From an uncultured Eubacteriales bacterium (GTDB lineage: Bacteria > Bacillota > Clostridia > Oscillospirales > Oscillospiraceae): DNA of 10,071 nt. The notes under the pieces are model-generated. The model had not been told where the DNA came from. It did no database searches and saw nothing but the letters and a program-made list of their open reading frames with translations. This document shows positions 1 to 7,329 of the stretch, one piece after another. The DNA lies in contig URBH01000065.1 in the NCBI GenBank assembly GCA_900546075.1, forward strand, positions 1-10,071, read 5' to 3'. A program made the position numbers and the translations under genes. Every line of letters starts with the position of its first letter. Position 1 is the stretch's first letter.

Positions 1-425
<425 letters not shown>

Positions 426-429
426 TGCG

Positions 430-488
430 AAAAAGCGCCCCCTTTCCCGGCCGTGATGCTTCGTCAGGCCGTGAAAGGGGGCGTATTT
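430..488. terminator. Bidirectional terminator between fumC and the convergent operon
   Basis: An 11-bp perfect stem (436-446 with 473-483, CGCCCCCTTTC/GAAAGGGGGCG) continues inward, after one mismatch, through CGGCC/GGCCG. On the minus strand it is followed by TTTTT (complement of 430-434), so it best fits termination of the minus-strand operon. On the plus strand the tail is TATTT, weaker but adequate for fumC. It fills the whole gap between the two convergent stop codons. Confidence 0.85.
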
Positions 489-495
489 GCGTCCG

Positions 496-1524
496 TTATC
501 CCAGGCAGCTTCCGCAGGGCGTGTAGCCCGCTTCGATTGCCTGCTCGTAGGTGCCGAAAATGATCCGGTTTTTCTCCGTCGGGAGATTCGCGCAGTCGGG
601 GGCGTGGAATTTGTGGGAGTTGACGTTGCCGATGAACTGCACCGGCTGGGCAGGCTCCGCGTTTTCCGGGTTTGCCGACTGGTTGTTCCAGGTGAAGGTG
701 ACCTCTTTTCCGTCCGTGCGGGCGACGACGGTGCCAAGCTCGTCGGTGCGCAGGATGGTGACGCCCGCCTGCTTCAGCCGGGAGAGGGGCTGCTCGTGGG
801 GGTGGCCGTAGGCGTTGCCCTTGCCCACGGAGATCACGGCGTAGTCGGGGCTTACCTCGTTGAGAAAGCGGTAGCCCGTGGAGGTGTCGGAGCCGTGATG
901 CCCCACCTTCAGCACGTCTGCCTTCCAGGGCATCCGGCTGCCCCAGTAGTCCAGCATGTCGTTTTCCGCGGCGGTCTCCATATCTCCTGTGAACAGGAAG
1001 GAGGTGTCGCCGTACCGAACCTTCAGGACGATGGAGGTATCGTTCTGGTCGGCGTAGGACTGCACGGGGCCGAGAACCGTGACGGAGGTCTCTCCCAGCG
1101 TCCAGCCGTCTCCGGGGGAGGGAATGGTGATATCCAGCCGCTGCTGGTCGGCGTAATAGACAAAATCGTCGAACACCCTGGAGGCATAGGTTCTCGTTGG
1201 GGCATAGACGGCGTGAGTGGGATACACCGCAAGAACCGAGGGAAGGCCGCCCACGTGGTCTTCGTGGGCGTGGGTGCAGACCACGGCGGCCAGCTCCTCC
1301 ACGCCCTGCTGCTCTAGGTAGGAGACGACCAGCCGACCGTCCTCCCGGTTGCCGCCGTCAATGAGCATGTACTCCCCGCCGCTTTCCAGCAGGGCGCAGT
1401 CCGCCTGCCCAACGTCGAGAAAGTGGACGGTGAGGCCGGCAGGGGGGATCCGCTCCGGGAGAAGCCGGCAGCCGCAGAGCAGCAGCGACAGAGTCAGAAG
1501 GAGGGCAGGAATCCCCTTCCTCAT
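496..1524 (-). CDS. Lipoprotein with ComEC-type metallo-beta-lactamase domain and Ada-like zinc-binding tail
   Basis: The 342-residue product begins with a signal peptide (hydrophobic residues 5-16) ending in a lipobox-like LLLC, with Cys17 (or Cys19) as the likely lipid-anchored residue, so it probably sits on the outer face of the membrane. Residues about 31-260 form a metallo-beta-lactamase fold of the type at the C-terminus of the competence protein ComEC: FLDVGQAD (35-42), IDGG (55-58), THAHEDH (84-90, metal ligands), FTGD (178-181) and KVGHHGS (206-212). From about 296 a short second domain follows (FIGN.NS.KFH.P.C, then PCGSC). It resembles the Ada-type metal-binding fold seen at the ends of bacterial surface nucleases and has Cys311, Cys337 and Cys340 as candidate ligands. 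ComEC's MBL domain is linked to degradation of the non-transported DNA strand, so an extracellular nuclease or phosphodiesterase is plausible but inferred. No membrane-channel domain is present, so this is not ComEC itself. It is the last gene of the operon, and its ATG overlaps the stop of the SDR gene. Confidence 0.87.
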   Translation of the reverse strand: MRKGIPALLLTLSLLLCGCRLLPERIPPAGLTVHFLDVGQADCALLESGGEYMLIDGGNREDGRLVVSYLEQQGVEELAAVVCTHAHEDHVGGLPSVLAVYPTHAVYAPTRTYASRVFDDFVYYADQQRLDITIPSPGDGWTLGETSVTVLGPVQSYADQNDTSIVLKVRYGDTSFLFTGDMETAAENDMLDYWGSRMPWKADVLKVGHHGSDTSTGYRFLNEVSPDYAVISVGKGNAYGHPHEQPLSRLKQAGVTILRTDELGTVVARTDGKEVTFTWNNQSANPENAEPAQPVQFIGNVNSHKFHAPDCANLPTEKNRIIFGTYEQAIEAGYTPCGSCLG

Positions 1525-2321
1525 TTCGTCGTAAGCCCCTTGTTGTTCTTTGCTTTTTTCTGCTGGTTAAGCCAGGTGTTCATCACCAGGCTGTGGGGCA
1601 GCAGCTTCACCAGGAACACCTGGAATTTGACGGGGAAGCCGTGGATGGAGCAGTCCTTTTTCGAGTGGTACAGGTCGTTAAGGCCGGTCTTGACCACGTC
1701 CTTGGCCTCGTACAGTCGGTTGAAATACCGCACCTCGTTATCGGCGTTAGTCTGGAACGCGTGGTTGAAGAACTCGGTTTTCACCCAGCCGGGGTTCATG
1801 GCCATGACCCGGACGCCCTGCGACTTCAGCTCCCGGTTCATGGAACGGCTGTAGCTGAGAACAAACGCCTTGGTGGCGGCGTAGGTGGTGATGTAGGGTA
1901 CGGGCTGGAAGGCGGACAGGCTGTCCAGCTCCAGAATGTGGCTGCCGGGCTGCATGTAGGGAACGCACAGCCGGGTCATAAGCAGCAGCGCCTTGCAGTT
2001 CAGGTCGATCATGCGGCAGTCGTCCTCCACGGGAATCTTCCGGTAAGCGCCGAATTTGCCGAAGCCCGCGGCGTTGACCAGCAGCCTGACGTTGGGCTTT
2101 TCGGCTTCCAGCAGGGCTTCCAGTTCCGTAAAGCTGGATTCTTCCAGCAAGTCCAGCACGATGGGACGAACCGGGACACTCGTCTCGGCTTTCAGGGTTT
2201 CCAGAGCCGACGCCCGGCGGGCAACCGCCCAGATTTCATCCACGGAAACGTACCCGCCCAGCTGACGGACGAATTCCCGCCCCATGCCGGAGCTGGCTCC
2301 CGTGACAATGGCAATGTTCAT
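1521..2321 (-). CDS. Short-chain dehydrogenase/reductase (SDR family NAD(P)-dependent oxidoreductase)
   Basis: A 266-residue classical SDR of usual length. The dinucleotide-binding motif is TGASSGMG (7-14), with Arg35-Arg36 after the second strand suggesting NADP preference (inference). NAAG lies at 83-86, Asn108 in helix 4, Ser134 at the catalytic serine position, YAATK at 147-151 (Tyr147/Lys151) and NPGWVKTE at 176-183, so the full catalytic tetrad is present. The tail after about 225 is hydrophobic then lysine-rich (FPVKFQVFLVKLLPHSL...QQKKAKNNK), as in SDRs that associate with membranes; this region usually sets substrate specificity, which I cannot name. The start is supported by GAGGAGG at 2332-2338, 10 nt upstream. 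It lies 51 nt after cca, and its TGA overlaps the ATG of the next gene (ATGA, 1521-1524), which implies translational coupling with the lipoprotein. Confidence 0.9.
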   Translation of the reverse strand: MNIAIVTGASSGMGREFVRQLGGYVSVDEIWAVARRASALETLKAETSVPVRPIVLDLLEESSFTELEALLEAEKPNVRLLVNAAGFGKFGAYRKIPVEDDCRMIDLNCKALLLMTRLCVPYMQPGSHILELDSLSAFQPVPYITTYAATKAFVLSYSRSMNRELKSQGVRVMAMNPGWVKTEFFNHAFQTNADNEVRYFNRLYEAKDVVKTGLNDLYHSKKDCSIHGFPVKFQVFLVKLLPHSLVMNTWLNQQKKAKNNKGLTTK

Positions 2322-2372
2322 ATGATTGCAGCCTCCTCAATATATAATTCGATGTCCGTTTTATCCCCCGGC

Positions 2373-3713
2373 TCATTCCGAGGGAATGCCGTCATTTTTT
2401 ATTTCCTGTCCCGCCCTGTCCAGCAGTGCTGCCCGCTCATTTGGCAGCGTCTCGTCCAGCACCCCCTCCAGCAGAGCGTTCAGGGTCTCGCCGATGGCTT
2501 TTCCCCGGTACCCCAGCGCCAGAAGGTCGTTCCCGTTAACCGCCAGATCTTTTACCGTCAGGCAGGCGTTCTCTGCCCGAATTTCCGCCAGAACCGCCCG
2601 GATTTCCGGGAATACATCCCCTTCCTCCGTTATGCCGGTACCCTTGCCGCCCATGTCCGCCTCCTGGAGTGTCAGCAGCGCGTCCAGCGTGTCCCAACCC
2701 AGGCGGCTGACCCGGCGGCGCAGCAGCTTCTTATCCGGGGTCAGCGAGGTCATGTGTTGGCCGATGAGCAGCACCGCCTGTTCCCGCAAAGCCGTGGGGG
2801 CTTTCAGCCGCCGCAGGACTCCGTCGGCAATCTCCGCGCTTTTCTGGGCATGGCCGTAAAAATGCCCCCGGCCGCTTTCGTCCCGGGTAAAGGCAGCGAC
2901 TTTGCCGGTGTCGTGGAGCAGCGCCGCCCAGCGCAGCGTCAGATCGGCGCTGACGCCCGCCGTCACGTGGGCGGTGTGGGTGAACAGGTCATAGGCGTGG
3001 TGGGGACTGTGCTGGTCAAAGCCGATCATGGGCTGCAATTCCGGGATCACAGCCCCCAGAATCGGGGCGAAGCGGCACAAATCCTCCGCGCTGACCAATG
3101 GCAGTAGTTTACATAACTCGTCAAAAATCCGCTCTTCCGCCAGATTACCCATCAGATGCGCCTGAGACTGCATGGCGTTTTCCGTCGCCGGGTCAACGCT
3201 CAAACCGTATTTCACGGCGAACCGCACCCCTCGAAGAATCCGCAGGGAATCCTCCTGAAACCGGGTCACAGGGTCGCCTACCGCCCGCAGCACCTTTGCT
3301 TCCAGATCCCCCCGGCCGCCGAAGGGGTCGGCAAAGCCCCGGGTTGGGGAATAGGCCATGGCGTTCACGGTGTAGTCCCGCCGGGAAAGGTCGCTTTCCA
3401 CGCTGTCCACAAATTTCACCCAGTCCGGGTGCCGGTTGTCCCGGTACGCCCCCTCCGTGCGGAAGGTGGTGATCTCCACCACGCCCCCCGCCGTGACCAC
3501 GCCCACGGTGCCGTGCTTTTCTCCCGCCAGCACCAGTCGTTTCCCGGCGAAGACCGCCTCGGTTTGCTGAGGGGTGGCGGCGGTGCAGATGTCATAGTCG
3601 TGGGGCTGCAAGCCAAGGCTGGCGTCCCGCACGCAGCCGCCCACCGCGTAGGCCGGATACCCGGCATTTTCCAGGGCGCTCAGACATTCCAAAACATACG
3701 AGGGGAGCTTCAT
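2373..3713 (-). CDS. cca: CCA tRNA nucleotidyltransferase (class II, HD-domain type)
   Basis: The enzyme adds or repairs the 3' CCA end of tRNAs from CTP and ATP. The 446-residue product has the class II nucleotidyltransferase head: GGCVRD (25-30), DYD with the metal-binding aspartates Asp39/Asp41, EITTFR (80-85), RRDYTVNAMA (111-120) and EDSLRILRGVRF (154-165). These are followed by a tRNA-binding helical region and an HD domain (HHAYDLFTHT from 238, HD at 267-268) that in relatives has phosphatase or phosphodiesterase activity. The start at 3713 is chosen because AGGAG lies 8 nt upstream (complement of 3722-3726) and the ATG overlaps the previous stop (ATGA, 3710-3713). A longer reading to 3779 would lie inside the upstream gene and add 22 unconserved residues. 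Both tRNA genes in the window already encode CCA, so a repair role for them is likely, with addition for any tRNA genes lacking it. Confidence 0.95.
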   Translation of the reverse strand: MKLPSYVLECLSALENAGYPAYAVGGCVRDASLGLQPHDYDICTAATPQQTEAVFAGKRLVLAGEKHGTVGVVTAGGVVEITTFRTEGAYRDNRHPDWVKFVDSVESDLSRRDYTVNAMAYSPTRGFADPFGGRGDLEAKVLRAVGDPVTRFQEDSLRILRGVRFAVKYGLSVDPATENAMQSQAHLMGNLAEERIFDELCKLLPLVSAEDLCRFAPILGAVIPELQPMIGFDQHSPHHAYDLFTHTAHVTAGVSADLTLRWAALLHDTGKVAAFTRDESGRGHFYGHAQKSAEIADGVLRRLKAPTALREQAVLLIGQHMTSLTPDKKLLRRRVSRLGWDTLDALLTLQEADMGGKGTGITEEGDVFPEIRAVLAEIRAENACLTVKDLAVNGNDLLALGYRGKAIGETLNALLEGVLDETLPNERAALLDRAGQEIKNDGIPSE

Positions 3714-4450
3714 GCGGCGTTCTCCTGCTTCGGCTTGGGCGTCAGGCTGCACAGGTCGGTCAGCGCCCACACCGCGCACCCGAAATACAAGATCAGATAC
3801 CCCGAGCCGGACAGCGCCGCGTAACCCAGATACGCGGCCATCAGCCCCGTAGCCAGCTGCATCCGCCGCCGACCCATCCCGGCGTCAAAGGCGGCCTCAT
3901 AGAACGCAAACAGCGCCATCAGCGCGCTGGCGGACAAATCCAGCCAGTAGTCCTGGAGCTGGGGATTGCTGCACCAGATGCCGTAATTGCCCAGCATGTG
4001 GACGACGAAAAAGGCGCATACGGCCAGATGCGTCAGAAACAGCGGGCATTTTCCCGCCTTGCGGCAGCGCCCGGCCACGATCAGCCCCACCGCCGCCACG
4101 ACGCCCAGTACCCGGCGCAGCAGCACCAGCCGCCCAACCGTTCCCCAGGGCAGCAGCACCGTCAGCAAAATGCCCGCCGCAGCGATGTAATGCCCCACGG
4201 CGGCCGTCAGGGAGGGCTGGAAGTTATCCTCGTACTTTGGCGACCCGTCCAGCTTCCACACGGACACGACGATCCACAGGTTGGCGCCGGCAGAAAGAAC
4301 CCACAGGGCGATTTCCAGCGGATTGTTCACCGGCAGCAGGTTTTTCACGTCCACGGCCACGCCGTAGAGCAGCCGCCGCAGAACCAGCGCGCAGCAGCCC
4401 AGTACGATGACGCCTATGGACAGGCGGTTTTGTTTGCTTTTTTGCTTCAT
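3710..4450 (-). CDS. Polytopic membrane protein of unknown function, first gene of the cca operon
   Basis: I do not recognise the family. The 246-residue product has a short basic N-terminus (KQKSKQNR) followed by about eight hydrophobic stretches consistent with membrane helices: roughly residues 11-30, 45-67, 80-100, 107-125, 136-160, 170-193, 198-217 and 221-240. Short basic linkers separate them (LLRR, GRCRKAGK, GMGRRRMQ). No catalytic motif, transporter signature or nucleotide-binding site is visible. The start at 4450 is favoured because GGAGG (complement of 4459-4463) sits 8 nt upstream. The frame is open to 4594, but that extension would overrun the -10 of the promoter at 4520-4548 and is soluble and cysteine-rich, unlike the rest. 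The stop overlaps the cca start (ATGA), so the two are probably co-translated. A link to tRNA or envelope biology is only suggested by position. Confidence 0.72.
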   Translation of the reverse strand: MKQKSKQNRLSIGVIVLGCCALVLRRLLYGVAVDVKNLLPVNNPLEIALWVLSAGANLWIVVSVWKLDGSPKYEDNFQPSLTAAVGHYIAAAGILLTVLLPWGTVGRLVLLRRVLGVVAAVGLIVAGRCRKAGKCPLFLTHLAVCAFFVVHMLGNYGIWCSNPQLQDYWLDLSASALMALFAFYEAAFDAGMGRRRMQLATGLMAAYLGYAALSGSGYLILYFGCAVWALTDLCSLTPKPKQENAA

Positions 4451-4519
4451 AACGGAATCCTCCATGGATGCAAACATCCGGCAATGGGGGCAGCACGCCG
4501 CCCCGGCACTTTTTTCATT

Positions 4520-4548
4520 ATTATACCAGTCTATTCCCCTAATTTCCA
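4520..4548 (-). promoter_or_regulatory. Sigma-A-type promoter for the membrane protein-cca-SDR-lipoprotein operon
   Basis: Reading the minus strand, TGGAAA (complement of 4543-4548, 4/6 to the -35 consensus), a 17-bp spacer, and a perfect TATAAT (complement of 4520-4525). Transcription would start near 4513, leaving a leader of about 60 nt. The leader contains a small GGATG/CATCC hairpin (4466-4479) just before the GGAGG ribosome binding site. Confidence 0.68.
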
Positions 4549-4585
4549 GCCCTTTGTAAAAAAACTCTTTGTGTAGAATTTCTTC

Positions 4586-4614
4586 TTGTTTCATGCTTAA
4601 AATCGGAGTATAAT
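4586..4614 (+). promoter_or_regulatory. Sigma-A-type promoter for plsC
   Basis: A perfect TATAAT at 4609-4614 is preceded at 17 bp by TTGTTT (4586-4591, TTG conserved). The start site would be near 4621, just ahead of AGGGAGG (4632-4638) and the ATG at 4645. It is divergent from, and about 40 bp away from, the promoter of the minus-strand operon, so a regulator bound between them could affect both. Confidence 0.65.
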
Positions 4615-4644
4615 GGGTTCAAGATTCAGCTAGGGAGGAAAACC

Positions 4645-5466
4645 ATGTTATTGAAGGGAATTGCCGCCGTGTCTGCGGTTGCGGCGGTTTTGATTTGTGC
4701 TTGCGGCGGGGTGGTGTTCTGGTGGCTTCCGGCACTGTTTGTGGGGGCGTTTCTGGTTCTGACCCTGGCGGCCTTTGGTTTTCTGTGTCTGGTCTGCGCC
4801 CTCGTGGACATGGACAAGCCCCAGGAGCACGACAGTCCCTTTTACCGCAGGGTCGCGCAGGTGTACATTGGCGCTTTGATTGGCCTGCTTCGGATACGCA
4901 TCCACACGAAGGGGTTGGAGAAGGTTCCCACCCAGGGGCGGTTCGTGCTGGTGTGCAACCATCTGTTCATCGCCGACCCCTGCGTGCTGCTGCACTGCTT
5001 CCCCAAAAGCCAGCTGGCCTTTGTCACCAAGCAGGAAAATCAGAAGCTGTTCATCGTGGGCAAGGTCATGCACAAAATTCTCTGCCAGCCCATCGACCGG
5101 GAAAATGACCGCGCCGCTCTGAAAACCATCCTCAAGTGCATTCAGCTGCTGAAGGACGACGAAGCATCCATTGGCGTTTTTCCCGAGGGCTATACCAGCA
5201 AGGACGGCAAGCTCCACCATTTCCGCAGCGGCGTGTTCAAGATCGCCCAGAAGGCGAACGTCCCCATCGTGGTATGCACCATCCGGAACACCCGGCAGAT
5301 TTTCCCCAACATCTCCCACCTGAAGCCCACCGACGTGGAGCTGCATCTGGTGGACGTAATTCCGGCGGAGGATTTGAAGGGCAAGACCACCGTGGACATC
5401 GGAAATCAGGTGTACGAAATGATGATCGGCGATTTGGGAGAATCCTTCCGCATGGAAGAAGCTTGA
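4645..5466 (+). CDS. plsC: 1-acyl-sn-glycerol-3-phosphate acyltransferase (PlsC/LPLAT family)
   Basis: The protein (273 residues) transfers an acyl group to lysophosphatidate to make phosphatidate, an early membrane phospholipid step at the inner face of the membrane. Two N-terminal hydrophobic segments (about 5-28 and 29-54) anchor it. The catalytic HX4D motif is NHLFIAD (His106, Asp111), and the substrate-binding FPEG motif is at 179-182, followed by RSGVFKIA and VPIVVC blocks typical of the family. Length is usual for the LPLAT/AGPAT group. The start is supported by AGGGAGG 6 nt upstream and a perfect -10 element. The TGA stop lies inside the -35 box of the glyQS promoter. The exact acceptor cannot be told from sequence, and some family members acylate other lysolipids or ornithine lipids. 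Confidence 0.9.
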   Translation: MLLKGIAAVSAVAAVLICACGGVVFWWLPALFVGAFLVLTLAAFGFLCLVCALVDMDKPQEHDSPFYRRVAQVYIGALIGLLRIRIHTKGLEKVPTQGRFVLVCNHLFIADPCVLLHCFPKSQLAFVTKQENQKLFIVGKVMHKILCQPIDRENDRAALKTILKCIQLLKDDEASIGVFPEGYTSKDGKLHHFRSGVFKIAQKANVPIVVCTIRNTRQIFPNISHLKPTDVELHLVDVIPAEDLKGKTTVDIGNQVYEMMIGDLGESFRMEEA

Positions 5467-5491
5467 CCTTTGGGTCAGAACCGTGTATAAT
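5463..5491 (+). promoter_or_regulatory. Strong sigma-A promoter for glyQS
   Basis: TTGACC (5463-5468), a spacer of exactly 17 bp, then TATAAT (5486-5491): 11 of 12 bases match consensus. The -35 box overlaps the plsC stop codon (5464-5466). The start site would be near 5498, giving a leader of about 35 nt with GGAGG at 5521-5525. That leader is too short for a T-box or other large riboswitch. Confidence 0.85.
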
Positions 5492-5532
5492 GAGTTTTCA
5501 CCCCATAAATAACCATTTTTGGAGGAAATACA

Positions 5533-6960
5533 ATGAAAAACAGCGAAAAAACACTGGACATGATCGTGAACCTCTGCAAGAGCCGGGGCTTTGTCTACGC
5601 CGGTTCCGAAATCTACGGCGGCCTGGCCAATTCCTGGGACTACGGCCCTCTCGGCGTGGAATTCAAGAACAACGTGAAAAAGGCATGGCTGAAAAAGTTC
5701 GTGCAGGAGTCCGACTATAACGTGGGTTTGGACGCCGCCATCATCATGAACCCCCAGACCTGGGTCACCACCGGCCATGTGGGCAACTTCTCGGACCCCC
5801 TGGTTGACTGCAAGGGCTGCGGCTCCCGTCAGCGGGCGGACAAGCTCATCGAGGCCGCCGGGTCCGGCAAGGGCGTCAATGTGGATGCCATGAGCTTTGA
5901 CGAGATGGACGCTTTCATTGCGGGTCACGAGGACGTTGTCTGCCCCAACTGCGGCAAGCACAACTTTACCGCCATCCGCAAGTTCAACCTGATGTTCAAG
6001 ACCCAGATCGGCGTCACCGAGGACACCGCGTCCACCTGCTACCTCCGCCCCGAGACGGCGCAGGGCATTTTCGTGAACTTCGCCAACATCCAGCGCACCA
6101 CCCGCCGCAAGCTGCCCTTCGGCGTCTGCCAGGTGGGCAAGGCCTTCCGCAACGAGATCACCCCCGGCAACTTCACCTTCCGCACCCGGGAATTTGAGCA
6201 GATGGAGTGCGAGTTCTTCTGCCAGCCCGGCACCGACCTGGAGTGGTTCGCCTACTGGAAGGACTTCTGCAAGAACTGGCTGATTTCCCTTGGCATCCAG
6301 GAAGACTCCCTGCGCCTGCGGGATCACGAGCCTGCGGAGCTGGCCTTCTATTCCCGCGCCACCACCGACATCGAGTATCAGTTCCCCTTCGGCAACGGCT
6401 GGGGCGAGCTGTGGGGCATTGCCGACCGTACCAATTACGATCTTGGCCGCCATCAGGAGGCCTCCGGCAAGAGCCTGGAATACTACGATCAGGAGAAGGG
6501 CGAGCATTATATCCCCTATGTCATCGAGCCGTCCCTGGGCTGCGACCGGGTTGCTCTCGCGTTCCTGTGCGAGGCCTACGACGAGGAAGCGGTTGGCACC
6601 GACAAGAAGGGCAACGCCGACGTGCGCACCGTGCTTCGCCTGCATCCGGCGCTGGCGCCCTACAAGGCGGCCATTCTGCCCCTGTCCAAGAAGCTCAGCC
6701 CCAAGGCCGAGGAGATTTACCGGGAGCTGCGCAAGGACTTCATGGTGGACTTTGACGACGCCGGCTCCATCGGCAAGCGCTACCGCCGGGAAGACGAGAT
6801 CGGCACGCCCCTGTGCGTCACCGTGGACTTCCAGACCGTGGGCGACGAGAACACCCCTGCGGACAACTGCGTCACGGTTCGTGACCGGGACACCATGGAG
6901 CAGGTGCGGATCCCCATTGCCGAGCTGAAGAATTATATCGCGGAGAAGTGCGCATTCTGA
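5533..6960 (+). CDS. glyQS: Glycyl-tRNA synthetase, single-chain alpha2 type
   Basis: Charges tRNA-Gly with glycine in the cytosol. The 475-residue product is the eukaryote/archaea-like class II form found in many Gram-positives, not the separate alpha and beta subunits (GlyQ + GlyS) of other bacteria. It opens with RGFVYAGSEIYGGLANSWDYGPLG (18-41). A zinc-finger-like insertion has Cys93/Cys96 (CKGC) and Cys137/Cys140 (CPNC). RPETAQG is at 172-178, motif 2 at 205-225 (FRNEITP...REFEQME), a glycine-recognition stretch around 287-306 (NGWGELWGIADR), and motif 3 at 332-343 (EPSLGCDRVALA). The anticodon-binding domain follows from about 370 to the end. The start is fixed by GGAGG 7 nt upstream and agreement with the family N-terminus. 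All catalytic motifs look intact. It is probably transcribed on its own from the promoter at 5463-5491 and ends at the hairpin at 6991-7019. Confidence 0.96.
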   Translation: MKNSEKTLDMIVNLCKSRGFVYAGSEIYGGLANSWDYGPLGVEFKNNVKKAWLKKFVQESDYNVGLDAAIIMNPQTWVTTGHVGNFSDPLVDCKGCGSRQRADKLIEAAGSGKGVNVDAMSFDEMDAFIAGHEDVVCPNCGKHNFTAIRKFNLMFKTQIGVTEDTASTCYLRPETAQGIFVNFANIQRTTRRKLPFGVCQVGKAFRNEITPGNFTFRTREFEQMECEFFCQPGTDLEWFAYWKDFCKNWLISLGIQEDSLRLRDHEPAELAFYSRATTDIEYQFPFGNGWGELWGIADRTNYDLGRHQEASGKSLEYYDQEKGEHYIPYVIEPSLGCDRVALAFLCEAYDEEAVGTDKKGNADVRTVLRLHPALAPYKAAILPLSKKLSPKAEEIYRELRKDFMVDFDDAGSIGKRYRREDEIGTPLCVTVDFQTVGDENTPADNCVTVRDRDTMEQVRIPIAELKNYIAEKCAF

Positions 6961-6990
6961 TTGCGCCGCTGACAGGCAATAAAATAATGT

Positions 6991-7025
6991 GGCCGCCCCG
7001 GAAATTTTCCGGGGCGGCCGTTTCT
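6991..7025 (+). terminator. glyQS terminator hairpin
   Basis: A perfect 11-bp GC stem (6991-7001 with 7009-7019, GGCCGCCCCGG/CCGGGGCGGCC), extendable through AAA/TTT, is followed by GTTTCT. The U-tract is short, but the stem is very stable and lies 30 nt after the stop codon. It is symmetric enough to act on both strands. Confidence 0.72.
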
Positions 7026-7104
7026 GTACGGAAAATGTTGCGATATATTGACAGTGCGGCAATGGGGAACTGCTTTCAGGCAATAATCCAACTGCATACA
7101 AAGG

Positions 7105-7147
7105 GTTTCTTACGCCCACAGCCCATAGGGCTGTGGGCGTAAGAAAC
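7105..7147. repeat. Perfect 20-bp inverted repeat with 3-nt loop
   Basis: The arms at 7105-7124 and 7128-7147 are exact reverse complements around ATA. The outer ends read GTTTCTTACG and CGTAAGAAAC, and the inner ends CACAGCCC and GGGCTGTG. No T-run follows on either strand, and neither neighbouring gene needs it as a terminator because glyQS already has one. It could be a repeat-family hairpin, an end of a mobile element, or a structured RNA. It is not part of any coding frame I can support. Confidence 0.85.
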
Positions 7148-7166
7148 GGGAATCTCCCACGGCCAA

Positions 7167-7329
7167 AGGAAGCGCTGAATCAATCGCCTTCGGCTGAGCA
7201 GCGGATCTTTTTCCCTGCCCGTGCGGCTTCAAAAGCGGGAAATACATACAGTATTCCTCCGCTTTTGAACCCTTCGTTCAGGGAAAAATCTCTCGCTGTC
7301 AGCTCTCGCCGATTGAATCAGCGCTTCCT
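7167..7329. repeat. 163-nt nested imperfect palindrome (MITE-like element or structured RNA)
   Basis: Five pairs of arms share one centre at about 7248. They are 7167-7186 with 7310-7329 (19 of 20 paired, AGGAAGCGCTGA at the tip), 7193-7203 with 7294-7303 (one bulge), 7208-7217 with 7279-7288 (10/10), 7228-7238 with 7259-7269 (11/11), and 7241-7245 with 7251-7255 around a 5-nt loop. The whole unit can fold into a single long hairpin on either strand. No open frame is supported inside it. The sharp outer ends, the concentric design and the intergenic location fit a small non-autonomous palindromic repeat (compare ERIC-type elements). A stable non-coding RNA is the alternative. No obvious target-site duplication is visible. 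Confidence 0.78.

Noticed and set aside
1593..3107. About 500-codon plus-strand open frame opposite SDR and cca
   Set aside because: It overlaps two well-supported minus-strand genes, has low-complexity G/V/H/Q-rich composition and no recognisable motif, and reads through the intergenic gap.
5498..5532. T-box or glycine riboswitch upstream of glyQS
   Set aside because: The leader from the strong promoter to the ribosome binding site is only about 25-35 nt and has no T-box motif or terminator/antiterminator pair.
7048..7076. TTGACA at 7048-7053 as a promoter for the palindromic region
   Set aside because: Nothing resembling a -10 box lies 16-18 bp downstream (TGCTTT at 7071-7076).
6973..7086. 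Repeated CAGGCAATAA at 6973-6982 and 7077-7086 as a target-site duplication
   Set aside because: It is a ten-base match, but the interval contains only the glyQS terminator and unremarkable sequence, with no inverted ends at its borders. It could be chance.
4648..7119. Very long open frame (over 800 codons) on the minus strand opposite plsC and glyQS
   Set aside because: It is antisense to two clear genes with full family motifs. The open frame comes from GC-rich codon bias, the peptide has no recognisable domain, and there is no ribosome binding site.
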